Assembly: GCF_944387805.1 (NCBI RefSeq)
Contig: NZ_CALXGI010000005.1
Span: 29,609-93,608, forward strand
Reading direction: 5' to 3'
DNA: 64,000 nucleotides
Source of the DNA: an uncultured Pseudoflavonifractor sp.
GTDB lineage: Bacteria; Bacillota; Clostridia; Oscillospirales; Oscillospiraceae
Shown piece after piece: positions 17,282 to 24,693 of the stretch; position 1 is the first letter of the stretch; each line of letters opens with the position of its first letter. Made by a program: the position numbers and the translations under genes. The notes beneath the pieces are model-generated. The model ran no database searches and was not told the DNA's origin. It worked only from the letters and a program-made list of their open reading frames with translations.

Positions 17282-18724
17282 ATGAAACAGCGAAAAATAC
17301 CCTCCCCCGCTGTCCTCTGCGGCGTGCTGGCGGCGGCTCTGTGCCTGCTGGCCGGGGTGCTGCTCCTCTTGGGCTTTGTCCTGCCGCCCCAGTATGAGGA
17401 CACCTTTCTGGGGGAGATGAAATACAAAATGGAGCGGCTGGAGACCACGGAAGGGCCCCGCATCATCGTGGTGGGGGGCAGCAGCGTGCCCTTTGCTCTG
17501 AAGAGCGGCCTGGTGGAAGAGTACCTGCCCGGCTATCAGGTGGTGGACTTCGGCATGTACGCCGGTATGGGTACGGTGGTCATGCTGGACTGGGCCCAGA
17601 CCCAGGCCCGTGAGGGCGATATTTTCGTCATCGCCCCAGAGCAGAGCGCCCAAACTCTGTCCTGCTTCTTCTCCGGCGAGCTGGCCTGGCAGGCGGCGGA
17701 CGGCGCCTTTGACCTGCTGCCGCTGATCAACTCCGGCCGGTACGAGTCCCTGGCGGCCGCCTTCCCCGCCTTTGCGGGGAAAAAGCTGTGGTACGCTCTG
17801 ACGGGAGCCCCGGAACCGGATGGCGTATATGCCCGCTCCTCCTTTGACGGCTATGGCGACATCGTCTATCCGGACCGGACGGCCAACATCATGTCCGGGG
17901 GGCGCAACCCCAACGACCTCATCTCCTTCTCCCAGGACGTCATCACAGAGGACTTCATCGACGCCCTCAACGGCTTTGCCCGGGCGGTGACCGCCAAAGG
18001 GGCCAAGGTGGTCTATCACTTCCCGCCCATGAACGCCGCCGCTCTGGAGCCGGGTACCGACCAGACGGCGGTGGACGCCTATTATGACTACCTGGACGGA
18101 CAGCTTCTGTTCCCCATTCTGGGGGACCCTGGCCGCTGCATTCTGGACAGCGGCTGGTTTTACGACACCAACTTTCACCTCAACGCCAGCGGCGCCACGG
18201 TGTTTACCAAGCTGCTCATTGAGGATTTGAAGATCTTTCTGAAGGACACCTCCCCTACCGAAATCGCTCTGCCTGCCATGCCCTCCGCCGGAGCGGCCGC
18301 CCTGGGGACGGATAACACCGATGGGGCCCTGTTCACCTACCGGCATACAGAGCAGGGATGGATTTTGTCCGGCTTAACCGAGGAGGGTCGGGCCGCCCGG
18401 AACCTCACCCTGCCCGGCAGCTACGCGGGGGAGCCGGTGGTGGGACTGGATAAGGCGCTCTTCGTGGGCAACACCGCCATCCGTGAAATCAGGGTCCAGC
18501 CCAATATCGGCGTGCTGTACGACGGCATGTTCTCCGGCTGCACCGCTTTGGAGCGCCTGATTCTCACCGGGGAGGACCCGTCGGCCTATGCCGCAGGGGA
18601 CGGCCTGCGGGAGGGCGCGGACTTTTTCATCTGCGTGCCGGAAGGGGCGCTGGACCGGTACCGCCGGGACTACTTCTGGCAGGCCTACGGCGCCTGGATT
18701 CAGCCCTGGCGGGAGGATTCCTGA
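17282..18724 (+). CDS. Membrane-anchored SGNH-like protein with C-terminal LRR-like segment
   Basis: A 480-aa protein with an N-terminal helix (about residues 11-34) as signal anchor, then an SGNH-like domain: IIVVGGSS (G65-S68), VVDFGMYAGMG, an AIAPEQ-like strand, and D295-TNF-H299 followed by LNASGA. The C-terminal 100 residues are BspA/LRR_5-like (LTLPGSYAGEPVVGLDKALF, then VLYDGMFSGCTALERLIL). The overall plan matches the lipoprotein at 13811 but with the LRR part at the other end. It starts 14 nt after the MBOAT gene with GGAGG 5 nt upstream. It is probably the acyl-accepting or transferring partner of the MBOAT protein; the polymer is unknown. Confidence 0.72.
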   Translation: MKQRKIPSPAVLCGVLAAALCLLAGVLLLLGFVLPPQYEDTFLGEMKYKMERLETTEGPRIIVVGGSSVPFALKSGLVEEYLPGYQVVDFGMYAGMGTVVMLDWAQTQAREGDIFVIAPEQSAQTLSCFFSGELAWQAADGAFDLLPLINSGRYESLAAAFPAFAGKKLWYALTGAPEPDGVYARSSFDGYGDIVYPDRTANIMSGGRNPNDLISFSQDVITEDFIDALNGFARAVTAKGAKVVYHFPPMNAAALEPGTDQTAVDAYYDYLDGQLLFPILGDPGRCILDSGWFYDTNFHLNASGATVFTKLLIEDLKIFLKDTSPTEIALPAMPSAGAAALGTDNTDGALFTYRHTEQGWILSGLTEEGRAARNLTLPGSYAGEPVVGLDKALFVGNTAIREIRVQPNIGVLYDGMFSGCTALERLILTGEDPSAYAAGDGLREGADFFICVPEGALDRYRRDYFWQAYGAWIQPWREDS

Positions 18725-18744
18725 CTCAAGTCCGCCATTCCCAT

Positions 18745-18773
18745 TTGAAAGCGGAACCGTTCTGTGTTATCCT
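18745..18773 (+). promoter_or_regulatory. Promoter of the yaaA operon
   Basis: TTGAAA (18745-18750), 17 bp, TATCCT (18768-18773). A small GC hairpin (GGCGGG/CCCGCC, 18784-18802) lies in the leader before the ribosome binding site. No PerR-like palindrome was recognised. Confidence 0.5.
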
Positions 18774-18818
18774 GTCAGCAGAGGCGGGACGAGAGCCCGC
18801 CCCCTGCAAGGAGTTTCT

Positions 18819-19568
18819 ATGCGGATTATTATCTCACCGGCCAAGAAAATGATTGTGGACACCGACAGCTTTCCGCCGGAAGGCCTGCCCGCCTTTCTGC
18901 CCAAAACGGAGCGTCTGCTCTCCGCCCTGCGCTCCATGTCCCCTGCGGCGCTCCAGGCCCTCTGGAAGTGCAACAACGCCATCGCCGCCCTCAACGTAGA
19001 CCGCCTGGCATCCATGGATCTGCGGCGAAACCTGACCCCTGCCATCCTGTCCTACGAGGGCATTCAGTACCGCTACATGGCCCCTACCGTCTTTGAGCAG
19101 TCCCAGCTGGACTACATCCGGGACCATCTGCGCATCCTCTCCGGGTTCTACGGGCTGCTGCGCCCCTTTGACGGCGTCACCCCCTACCGGCTGGAGATGC
19201 AGGCAAAGCTGGCGGTGGACGGCTGCCGGGATTTGTACGCCTTCTGGGGCGGAGCGCTGGCGGAGGCCCTGGCGTTGGAGACCGGCCTGGTGGTCAATCT
19301 GGCCTCCAAGGAGTACAGCAAGGCAGTGGAGCCCCACCTGCCTCCTTCAGTCCGGTTCCTCACCTGCACCTTTGGCGAGGAAAAGGATGGAAAGATACTG
19401 GAAAAGGGCACCGCCTGCAAGATGGCCCGGGGACAGATGGTCCGCTGGATGGCGGAGCGGAGCATTGACCGGGCTGAGAACCTGCGGAACTTTGACAACC
19501 TGAGCTATGCCTTCTCCCCTGTCCATTCCTCTGAAAACCACTTTGTCTTTTTGAAAGGAGAAACCTGA
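18819..19568 (+). CDS. yaaA: Peroxide-stress protein YaaA
   Basis: A 249-aa protein of the YaaA/DUF328 family, a DNA-binding protein that in E. coli limits intracellular free iron and so Fenton damage during peroxide stress. The N-terminus MRIIISPAKKM, the central SGFYGLLRPFDGVTPYRLEM and the C-terminal MARGQMVRWMA and FDNLSYAF are characteristic. AAGGAG lies 6 nt upstream of the ATG at 18819. The next gene, 1 nt away, encodes a peroxiredoxin, which supports the peroxide-defence role. Length equals the family norm. Confidence 0.93.
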   Translation: MRIIISPAKKMIVDTDSFPPEGLPAFLPKTERLLSALRSMSPAALQALWKCNNAIAALNVDRLASMDLRRNLTPAILSYEGIQYRYMAPTVFEQSQLDYIRDHLRILSGFYGLLRPFDGVTPYRLEMQAKLAVDGCRDLYAFWGGALAEALALETGLVVNLASKEYSKAVEPHLPPSVRFLTCTFGEEKDGKILEKGTACKMARGQMVRWMAERSIDRAENLRNFDNLSYAFSPVHSSENHFVFLKGET

Positions 19569-19569
19569 T

Positions 19570-20034
19570 ATGCTGGAAGTTGGAACCAAAGCCCCTGCCT
19601 TCACCCTGCCCGACAAGGACGGCAACCCCGTCTCTCTGTCCGACTTTGCGGGAAAGAAGGTGGTGCTCTACTTCTACCCCAAGGACAATACCCCGGGCTG
19701 CACCAAACAGGCCTGCGCCTTTGCCGCTGCCTACGGCGAGTTTCAGCGGCTGGGCGTACCGGTTATCGGCGTGAGCAAGGACTCCGCCGCCTCCCACCAG
19801 AAGTTTGCCGATAAGTACGGCCTGCCCTTCATCCTCCTCTCCGACCCGGAGCTGACCGCCATTCAGGCCTACGGCGTATGGCAGGAGAAAAAGCTCTACG
19901 GCAAGGTGTCCATGGGCGTGGTGCGCACCACCTATATCATCGATGAAAACGGCGTCATTGAGAAGGTTATGCCCAAGGTAAAGCCGGACACCAATGCGGC
20001 TGAGATTCTGGACTATCTCAAGTCAGGCCAGTGA
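19570..20034 (+). CDS. bcp: Thiol peroxidase, Bcp/PrxQ type
   Basis: A 154-aa peroxiredoxin that reduces hydrogen peroxide and organic peroxides using thioredoxin. The peroxidatic cysteine C44 and resolving cysteine C49 lie in TPGCTKQACAF, the 5-residue spacing typical of alpha-type Bcp. Other family marks are YFYPKDNT and the C-terminal VRTTYIIDENG. It is cytosolic, with no signal peptide. GGAG for its start lies in the end of yaaA, giving a 1-nt intergenic gap and coupled expression. Confidence 0.95.
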   Translation: MLEVGTKAPAFTLPDKDGNPVSLSDFAGKKVVLYFYPKDNTPGCTKQACAFAAAYGEFQRLGVPVIGVSKDSAASHQKFADKYGLPFILLSDPELTAIQAYGVWQEKKLYGKVSMGVVRTTYIIDENGVIEKVMPKVKPDTNAAEILDYLKSGQ

Positions 20035-20057
20035 TTTTCTGAGAGGGGGCGCCGGAT

Positions 20058-20450
20058 GTGAACTGTTCCCAGCACTACACTGACGACCTGCTGTTTTACT
20101 TTGACGGCAGGCCTCTGGAGCTGTCCCTCTATGAGGCCCTCTTTGCCGCCCTGGACGCCGCCTTTCCTCAGGCCTCGGTCAAGGTACAGAAGAGCCAAAT
20201 CAGCTTCTACGGGCGGCATCTCTTTGCCGCCGCCTCCCTGCCTGTGCGGCGGAAGAAGGGCTGGCCGGAGCACTGCATTCTGGTCACCTTCGGCTTGTCC
20301 CATCGGGTGGAGGACCCCCGCATCGCCGTGGCGGTGGAGCCCTATCCCAACCGCTGGACCCACCACGTGGTGGTGGATAAGCCGGAGCAGATTGACGGCC
20401 GGCTGCTGTCCTGGCTCCGGGAGGCCTGGGACTTTAGCGAGAGCAAGTGA
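20058..20450 (+). CDS. DUF5655-domain protein
   Basis: A 130-aa soluble protein resembling the DUF5655 family: VKVQKSQISFYGRHLFAAASL and RWTHHVVVDKPEQIDGRLLSW (shown in part) match its pattern of a conserved Lys/Ser strand and a late W-x-H motif. The biochemical function of the family is unknown. The start is GTG at 20058, because the overlapping ATG at 20056 meets a stop at once; a G-rich site (GAGAGGGGG) precedes it. It follows bcp by 23 nt and probably shares its transcript. Confidence 0.75.
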   Translation: MNCSQHYTDDLLFYFDGRPLELSLYEALFAALDAAFPQASVKVQKSQISFYGRHLFAAASLPVRRKKGWPEHCILVTFGLSHRVEDPRIAVAVEPYPNRWTHHVVVDKPEQIDGRLLSWLREAWDFSESK

Positions 20451-20474
20451 TTTTTTCAACAGGAGGCGTCCCAT

Positions 20475-20807
20475 ATGGCGGAGTTTTCCTACTGCAAGCT
20501 GGAGATTTTTATCCCGGAGACCCATCTTGCCCTTCTCCGGCAGGCTCTGATGGAGGTGGACGCAGGACACATCGGCAGCTATGACTGCTGCCTGTCCTAT
20601 TCCCCGGTCACCGGCTGCTGGCGGCCCCTGGCGGGTACCTCTCCCTACCTGGGTCGGGAGGGCCAAATTAGTTCTGAGCCGGAATTGAAGGTGGAGGTCA
20701 CCTGCCGGACCGAGCGGGTGGACGAGACCATCGCCGCCGTTAGGCGGGTTCACCCCTACGAGGAGCCGGTTATCAACGCCATCCCCCTCTACCGTGTGGG
20801 GTTGTAA
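20475..20807 (+). CDS. Stand-alone YqfO/NIF3 insert-like (CutA-fold) protein
   Basis: A 110-aa protein that corresponds only to the small CutA/PII-like domain inserted in YqfO-type NIF3 proteins: KLEIFIPE at the start, AGHIGSYDCC, and RRVHPYEEPVINAIPL at the end, where HPYEEP is the family signature. The metal-binding NIF3 core domains are absent and the reading frame starts cleanly (GGAGG before the ATG), so this is a free-standing form rather than a fragment. PII-like folds often bind small ligands or metals. Its role here, in a peroxide-stress gene set, is unknown. Confidence 0.82.
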   Translation: MAEFSYCKLEIFIPETHLALLRQALMEVDAGHIGSYDCCLSYSPVTGCWRPLAGTSPYLGREGQISSEPELKVEVTCRTERVDETIAAVRRVHPYEEPVINAIPLYRVGL

Positions 20808-20816
20808 AGCGGCATA

Positions 20817-20855
20817 AAAAGGGCGCGTGCTGTATGGTACAGCACGCGCCCTTTT
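20817..20855. terminator. Bidirectional terminator
   Basis: An 18-bp perfect stem with a 3-nt loop; A-rich left end and TTTT right end. It closes the yaaA operon on plus and the alpha/beta hydrolase gene on minus. Confidence 0.85.
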
Positions 20856-20858
20856 GTC

Positions 20859-21497
20859 TTATGTACTTTGTACTGCGGCATGGCGCTTATAGAAGTCGGC
20901 CAGCAGTACGCTCAGAGCCTCCGGCGCATCCTTGTTGGCCTCGTGACCCCCTTCGGCGATGAGACGCACCTCCCCGTCGGGCAGCATCCGCCCCAGCTCC
21001 TTTGCTGCCCGGCGGTTGGCCCGGTCCTGCTCGCCGCAGAGCACCAGCGCCGGGCATGTAATCTGTTTCAGAACAGGCCGCAGGTCCAGTTCCGCCATAG
21101 AGGCGCACAGCCTAATGGCCGCCCCCTTCTCCAGGCCTATCTTACGAAAGCGCTCGGCGGGCATCACCCGGAACAGCAGATTCTGGAATGCCAGCAGGAC
21201 TTTGGGCATGGAGGCCCGCGCGCCGATGAGGGCCAGGCTGTTCACCCGCTCCGGGTGCTCCGCGGCGTACTGGAGGGCCAGCACACCGCCCAGGGACAGG
21301 CCGCACAGGTCCAGCTGCCCCTCCAGGCCGTCGCAATATCGCTCAAACGCACCGCAGAGCGCGGGGTAGTCCTCCCCGTCGCGCTCCAGGGCATACAAAT
21401 TCGGACACAGCGCCTGGCTCCCCCTGTTCAGCCGGCTGATAACCGCGTTCCAGTCCTCAGGTTTCTGTCCCAGTCCATGCAGGAACACGATGGGCAC
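20859..21497 (-). CDS. Alpha/beta hydrolase
   Basis: A 212-aa serine hydrolase of the alpha/beta fold. The oxyanion segment VFLHGLGQ is at the N-terminus, the nucleophile elbow is GLSLGG, the acid is in CGEQDRANR and the base in AEGGHEANKDAPE, so the catalytic triad is complete. The GTG at 21497 is chosen because AAAGGAGG lies 8 nt upstream; a longer start at 21542 would read through that site. No signal peptide is seen. The substrate (ester, lactone or other) cannot be told. It stands alone between a terminator and a lipoprotein gene. Confidence 0.85.
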   Translation of the reverse strand: MPIVFLHGLGQKPEDWNAVISRLNRGSQALCPNLYALERDGEDYPALCGAFERYCDGLEGQLDLCGLSLGGVLALQYAAEHPERVNSLALIGARASMPKVLLAFQNLLFRVMPAERFRKIGLEKGAAIRLCASMAELDLRPVLKQITCPALVLCGEQDRANRRAAKELGRMLPDGEVRLIAEGGHEANKDAPEALSVLLADFYKRHAAVQST

Positions 21498-21550
21498 GGG
21501 CAGATCCTCCTTTCTGATGCAGCCTAATACTGCGGAAATCATAAGAATAC

Positions 21551-21568
21551 ATTCTCAGTATAGAGAAT
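21551..21568. repeat. Short palindrome ATTCTC-N5/6-GAGAAT
   Basis: An imperfectly centred inverted repeat in the 157-bp gap upstream of the hydrolase gene. It could be an operator; no further support. Confidence 0.3.
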
Positions 21569-21654
21569 CCCTCTTCTTCCCGCAAGGGGGAAAATCCTTA
21601 ATTTTTCATAAATTTTCTCTCAATTCAGGAGTTTTTTCAACTTTTGGATGGGCT

Positions 21655-22149
21655 CTACGTGTCCAGCTCATAACAGTAGAGCACCCCGCTCTCCCCGTCG
21701 TAAACCGCCAGAGTAAAATTATAGGAGTGCCGTCCGAAAAGCCCGCTGTCGTCCCGAGGGTCCTCCGCCTCGCTGTGGCGGTCCAGGAAGTAGTACCAGC
21801 CGTCGGTCAAATCCTGGGGTACGTCCTCAAACAGGTCCCCAAAGCGCTCCTCATACACTGCCCGGCTCAAGTTTTCTGTCAGTGGCAGAGCCTTCCAGCC
21901 GTCGGCTCTGGCTATCGCTTCCTCCAGTGCAGTCCGATTCTCCCCAGTGAAGGCAAGTATCAGAGTGGTATCCCCGTCGCCGAGAAAGCCGCCGTGGGTA
22001 TCCTCCTCCCTGACCGTGTGTCCGTCAGTCAGGTTTACTCCCAATGTCCGGGAGAACTCCCCCTTCACTCCGGCGGACGGCCAGGGGACGCACCCGGCCA
22101 GCAGCAGCACTGCGGCCAGAACAGCCGCCAGCAGATACGTTCGCCTCAT
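21655..22149 (-). CDS. Predicted lipoprotein of unknown function
   Basis: A 164-aa exported protein with a type II signal peptide (MRRTYLLAAVLAAVLLLAGC). The mature part is acidic and mixed alpha/beta (TTLILAFTGENRTALEEAI, then DGWYYFLDRHSEAEDP). No family is recognised. It overlaps the membrane-protein gene upstream by 4 nt (ATGA), so it belongs to the DUF2975/HTH operon, of which it is the last gene. The mature sequence looks like a small sensory or stress-related surface protein, but that is speculation. Confidence 0.7.
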   Translation of the reverse strand: MRRTYLLAAVLAAVLLLAGCVPWPSAGVKGEFSRTLGVNLTDGHTVREEDTHGGFLGDGDTTLILAFTGENRTALEEAIARADGWKALPLTENLSRAVYEERFGDLFEDVPQDLTDGWYYFLDRHSEAEDPRDDSGLFGRHSYNFTLAVYDGESGVLYCYELDT

Positions 22150-22835
22150 CTCTCTCCCTCCTCCGGTTCTGAATTTTTCTCCGGTTGGCAGTCTGAACTC
22201 ATCGCTGTTGCCGGCAAATTTCCTCGCATTCCGCCTTGTTCCACAGTTGAAGCCCGGCGGGCCTGCCGCAGGCTACCGAACGTAAAAAGCAGCGAAGGCA
22301 GCAGCCCCGCCGCCAGCACTCCGACGACCAGGACACCCCAGGCAGATCCCGGCCTCAGAAGCCCCAGCCCCTCCAGGACCTGGATGCCCCCCGTCCACAG
22401 GCTGGCCGCCAGCAGGACCGAGGGCGCCCCCAGCAGGAAGGAGGCGTAGATGGCCCCAAAGAACATCCAGGCCTGGTACACATTTCCGTCCTCCATGGTC
22501 CAAAAGAGGCACAGCCCCGCCGCCGCCCACGCCCAGGCCGCCAGGGCAGGAAGCAGCACCGACAGGACCAGCACCCGGCGCTCCGGCGTCTCCCGCCAGC
22601 CCCGCACCCGGGCGGCCACGGCTCCAGCAGGGAAATAGCACGCCATAAGCAGCGGCGGAAGGCCGTACCACAGCAGCTGTACCACCCGGTTTTCCTCCAG
22701 CAGGAACAGGAGAAACAGCAGCGCTATCCACGCCACAGCCAACACAAGGCCCACGGGTAAAGACAGCGCCAGCTGCCCACAGGCAAAGCCCAGCAGGCGG
22801 CCTTGCAGCGTCGTCCCCGGGCCCGCTTTGCTCAT
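22146..22835 (-). CDS. Multi-pass membrane protein
   Basis: A 229-aa protein with about six hydrophobic helices (near residues 18-45, 50-74, 86-110, 118-145, 155-180) and a hydrophilic, acidic C-terminal tail of about 35 residues (GNLPATAMSSDCQPEKN...). No named family is recognised. It overlaps the HTH gene (22832-22835) and the lipoprotein gene (22146-22149) by 4 nt each, an arrangement that indicates a tightly coupled operon. Function unknown; likely a membrane component controlled by the adjacent HTH protein. Confidence 0.7.
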   Translation of the reverse strand: MSKAGPGTTLQGRLLGFACGQLALSLPVGLVLAVAWIALLFLLFLLEENRVVQLLWYGLPPLLMACYFPAGAVAARVRGWRETPERRVLVLSVLLPALAAWAWAAAGLCLFWTMEDGNVYQAWMFFGAIYASFLLGAPSVLLAASLWTGGIQVLEGLGLLRPGSAWGVLVVGVLAAGLLPSLLFTFGSLRQARRASTVEQGGMRGNLPATAMSSDCQPEKNSEPEEGER

Positions 22836-23068
22836 TCCGCGCCCTCCTCCCCGTCCGAACCCTGTCCGGGCACGTACTCCAGAATGTCCCCCGGCTGGCA
22901 GTCCAGGGCCTTGCAGATTGCCTCCAGGGTCGTGAAGCGCACAGCTTTGGCGTGGTTGTTCTTGAGCACCGACAGGTTGGCCAGGGTCAGATCCACCCGC
23001 TGGGCCAGCTCGCTCAGGCTCATCTTCCGCTTTGCCATCATTACATCCAGGTTTACTACAATGGGCAT
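22832..23068 (-). CDS. Small Cro/C1-type HTH regulator
   Basis: A 78-aa DNA-binding protein of the XRE/YozG kind: MPIVVNLDVMMAKRKMSLSEL, a helix-turn-helix AQRVDLTLANLSVLKNN, then AICKALDCQPGDILEYVP. Such one-domain regulators commonly sit beside a DUF2975 membrane protein, as here (14-nt gap). The start at 23068 is preceded by GGGAGGGGAGAG; a longer frame to 23152 overlaps the neighbour and lacks a site. It is the likely ligand of the paired ATTG-N5-CAAT sites upstream of the operon. Confidence 0.88.
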   Translation of the reverse strand: MPIVVNLDVMMAKRKMSLSELAQRVDLTLANLSVLKNNHAKAVRFTTLEAICKALDCQPGDILEYVPGQGSDGEEGAE

Positions 23069-23082
23069 GTCTCTCCCCTCCC

Positions 23083-23670
23083 TCAGATGGTCAGGTCGTT
23101 CTCTTCCTTCAGCTCGGCGGCCTGACGGAAAAGAGCGGACATGACCATGCACAGCAGAAAGCCCATGAGGAACAGGGGGACAAACAGGGTGTTATAGGTG
23201 AATACCGGGATAATGGAGCGGTAGAAAGCCACCGCCCAAATAGTCCTGACCAGGGCCACCAGGGCGATGACCAGGCAGCACAGCGCCGCCCGCTTCAGGC
23301 TGCGGGCGTTGTCCCGGCAGAATGGGTTCCCCTTTCGGATGGTGCCCAGCACTCGCTTGGCCTGCCAGAGGATGATTGCCGTGCATACCCCGCAGAACAT
23401 GAGAAAGGCCGCAATGGCGGCGGTGTGGGGCGTGCGCCAGATGCGCCAGAGGAACTGCCAGCAGACCGCGAAAAAGAGCGCCGCTGCCGTGGGTGCGCCG
23501 CCGGACAATCCGCTATCGGATATAAAATCGGCAAAATACCCCAGCCCGCCCTCTGAGGCGATGCCTACCAGGCCGGGCACCAGAGGCAGGGCCACCAGAT
23601 TGCAGACAAATGCGATGAGTACCAGAATATTCAAGACTTTGGCCAGCTTTTCGGCCGCTGAGTGTTCCAT
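23083..23670 (-). CDS. DUF2975 membrane protein
   Basis: A 195-aa four-helix protein: helices near residues 14-34, 62-77 (weak), 80-102, 125-150 and 155-180, with the cytoplasmic loop RVLGTIRKGNPFCRDNARSL, which matches the conserved KGxPF.....LK segment of DUF2975. The family is of unknown function and is usually found with a YozG-like HTH protein, possibly holding it at the membrane. ATG at 23670 has GGAGG 8 nt upstream. First gene of a four-gene operon. Confidence 0.85.
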   Translation of the reverse strand: MEHSAAEKLAKVLNILVLIAFVCNLVALPLVPGLVGIASEGGLGYFADFISDSGLSGGAPTAAALFFAVCWQFLWRIWRTPHTAAIAAFLMFCGVCTAIILWQAKRVLGTIRKGNPFCRDNARSLKRAALCCLVIALVALVRTIWAVAFYRSIIPVFTYNTLFVPLFLMGFLLCMVMSALFRQAAELKEENDLTI

Positions 23671-23697
23671 AGAACATCCCTCCTTGCTGATGTGGCC

Positions 23698-23726
23698 ATT
23701 ATAGCGCCGTTTATATTGTTTGTCAA
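23698..23726 (-). promoter_or_regulatory. Promoter of the DUF2975/HTH operon
   Basis: TTGACA (23721-23726), 17 bp, TATAAT (23698-23703) on the minus strand: a fully consensus sigma-A promoter, which suggests the operon is held down by a repressor. Confidence 0.75.
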
Positions 23727-23751
23727 TCTATTTTTATTGTTTTTCAATAAA
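23715..23751. promoter_or_regulatory. Paired inverted repeats, probable HTH operator
   Basis: ATTG-N5-CAAT at 23715-23727 overlaps the -35 element. TTTATTG-N5-CAATAAA at 23733-23751 contains the same core. Centres are 21 bp apart (two helical turns). They fit cooperative binding by the XRE-type protein of the operon. Confidence 0.6.
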
Positions 23752-23806
23752 TTTTTATTGATAAGGAAGGGTGCACAGGTACAACGCCCGTCCACCCTTT
23801 CCCGCT

Positions 23807-24535
23807 TTATTTCACTTTGATGCCGCCTAGCACCTGGCCGATGGGCGCGGCAATGACCAGATCGGCGTTCCGGTCGTAGGGCGTGGGGCTCTTGTTGATG
23901 AGCACCAGCTTATTGCCCCGGTAATAGTTCACCAGGCTGGCTGCCGGATACACCGCCAGAGAGGTGCCGCCGATGATGAGCATATCCGCCTTCTGGATGG
24001 CATTCAGAGCTGCGGTAAGGACCTGCTCATCCAGCGCCTCCTCGTAGAGCACCACATCGGGTTTGACCCGCCCGCCGCACTGATCGCACCGGGGTACGCC
24101 GGAAGAGGCCAGCACATCCTCCAGCGAGAAGAATTTGCCGCACTTCTCGCAGTGGTTGCGCAGTACTGAGCCGTGGAGCTCCAGCACATTTCTGCTTCCC
24201 GCCTTCTGGTGGAGGCCGTCGATGTTCTGGGTAACCACAGCGGTCAGCTTACCCGCTGCCTCCAGTTCGGCCAGCTTCTTGTGGGCCGCGTTGGGCTGCG
24301 CGTGGGGGAAGAGCATCTTATTCCGGTAAAATCGGAAAAACTCCTCCGGCTGGGCCTCATAAAAGGTGTGGCTGAGAATGGTCTCAGGCGGATATTTGTA
24401 CTGCTGGTTGTACAGCCCGTCCACGCTGCGGAAGTCGGGGATTCCGCTCTCAGTGCTTACTCCGGCGCCGCCAAAAAACACAATCCGGCTGCTCTCGTCA
24501 ATCCAGCGCTGCAAAAGCGCCTCTTTTTCCTCCAT
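23807..24535 (-). CDS. NAD-dependent protein deacylase (sirtuin)
   Basis: A 242-aa SIR2-family enzyme that removes acyl groups from lysines using NAD+, giving O-acyl-ADP-ribose and nicotinamide. The NAD-binding GAGVSTESGIPDFRS is at residues 24-37. QNIDGLHQKAGS, the catalytic His in LELHGS, and two zinc Cys pairs (CEKCG and CDQCGG) follow. GTSLAVYPAASLV and LVLINK complete the Rossmann part. It is cytosolic. The start at 24535 has AGGGGGG upstream. It lacks the cobB-type Y/R pair visible in desuccinylases as far as I can judge, so it may be mainly a deacetylase. It stands alone. Confidence 0.93.
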   Translation of the reverse strand: MEEKEALLQRWIDESSRIVFFGGAGVSTESGIPDFRSVDGLYNQQYKYPPETILSHTFYEAQPEEFFRFYRNKMLFPHAQPNAAHKKLAELEAAGKLTAVVTQNIDGLHQKAGSRNVLELHGSVLRNHCEKCGKFFSLEDVLASSGVPRCDQCGGRVKPDVVLYEEALDEQVLTAALNAIQKADMLIIGGTSLAVYPAASLVNYYRGNKLVLINKSPTPYDRNADLVIAAPIGQVLGGIKVK

Positions 24536-24568
24536 AGCTGTCCCCCCTGGTGATAAGATGTTGCTTTT

Positions 24569-24597
24569 ATTGTACCACAATCTAATTTTCATTCCAA
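24569..24597 (-). promoter_or_regulatory. Promoter of the sirtuin gene
   Basis: TTGGAA (24592-24597), 17 bp, TACAAT (24569-24574) on minus. Confidence 0.5.
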
Positions 24598-24625
24598 CTG
24601 TATGAAATTCTCTCCCCTGCAAGCC

Positions 24626-24666
24626 TTGACATTCCGGCGTTCTCTCCGCTATACTGAAAATATACT
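24626..24666 (+). promoter_or_regulatory. Promoter and direct repeat before the TetR gene
   Basis: TTGACA (24626-24631), 18 bp, TATACT (24650-24655). The sequence TATACTGA occurs twice, 11 bp apart (24650 and 24661), overlapping the -10 and start point. A direct repeat at this spacing could be the site for the double-HTH regulator encoded next. Confidence 0.5.
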
Positions 24667-24693
24667 GACCTTGCGGTAGCAGGTGATACTTCT

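Noticed and set aside
21498..21542. Upstream start of the alpha/beta hydrolase
   Set aside because: Would include the AAAGGAGG ribosome binding site in the coding region; the GTG at 21497 is ideally spaced.
24569..24693. Divergent control of the sirtuin gene by the TetR-type protein
   Set aside because: The genes are divergent, but each has its own promoter, and the only repeat (TATACTGA) lies at the TetR promoter, so control of the sirtuin is not supported.
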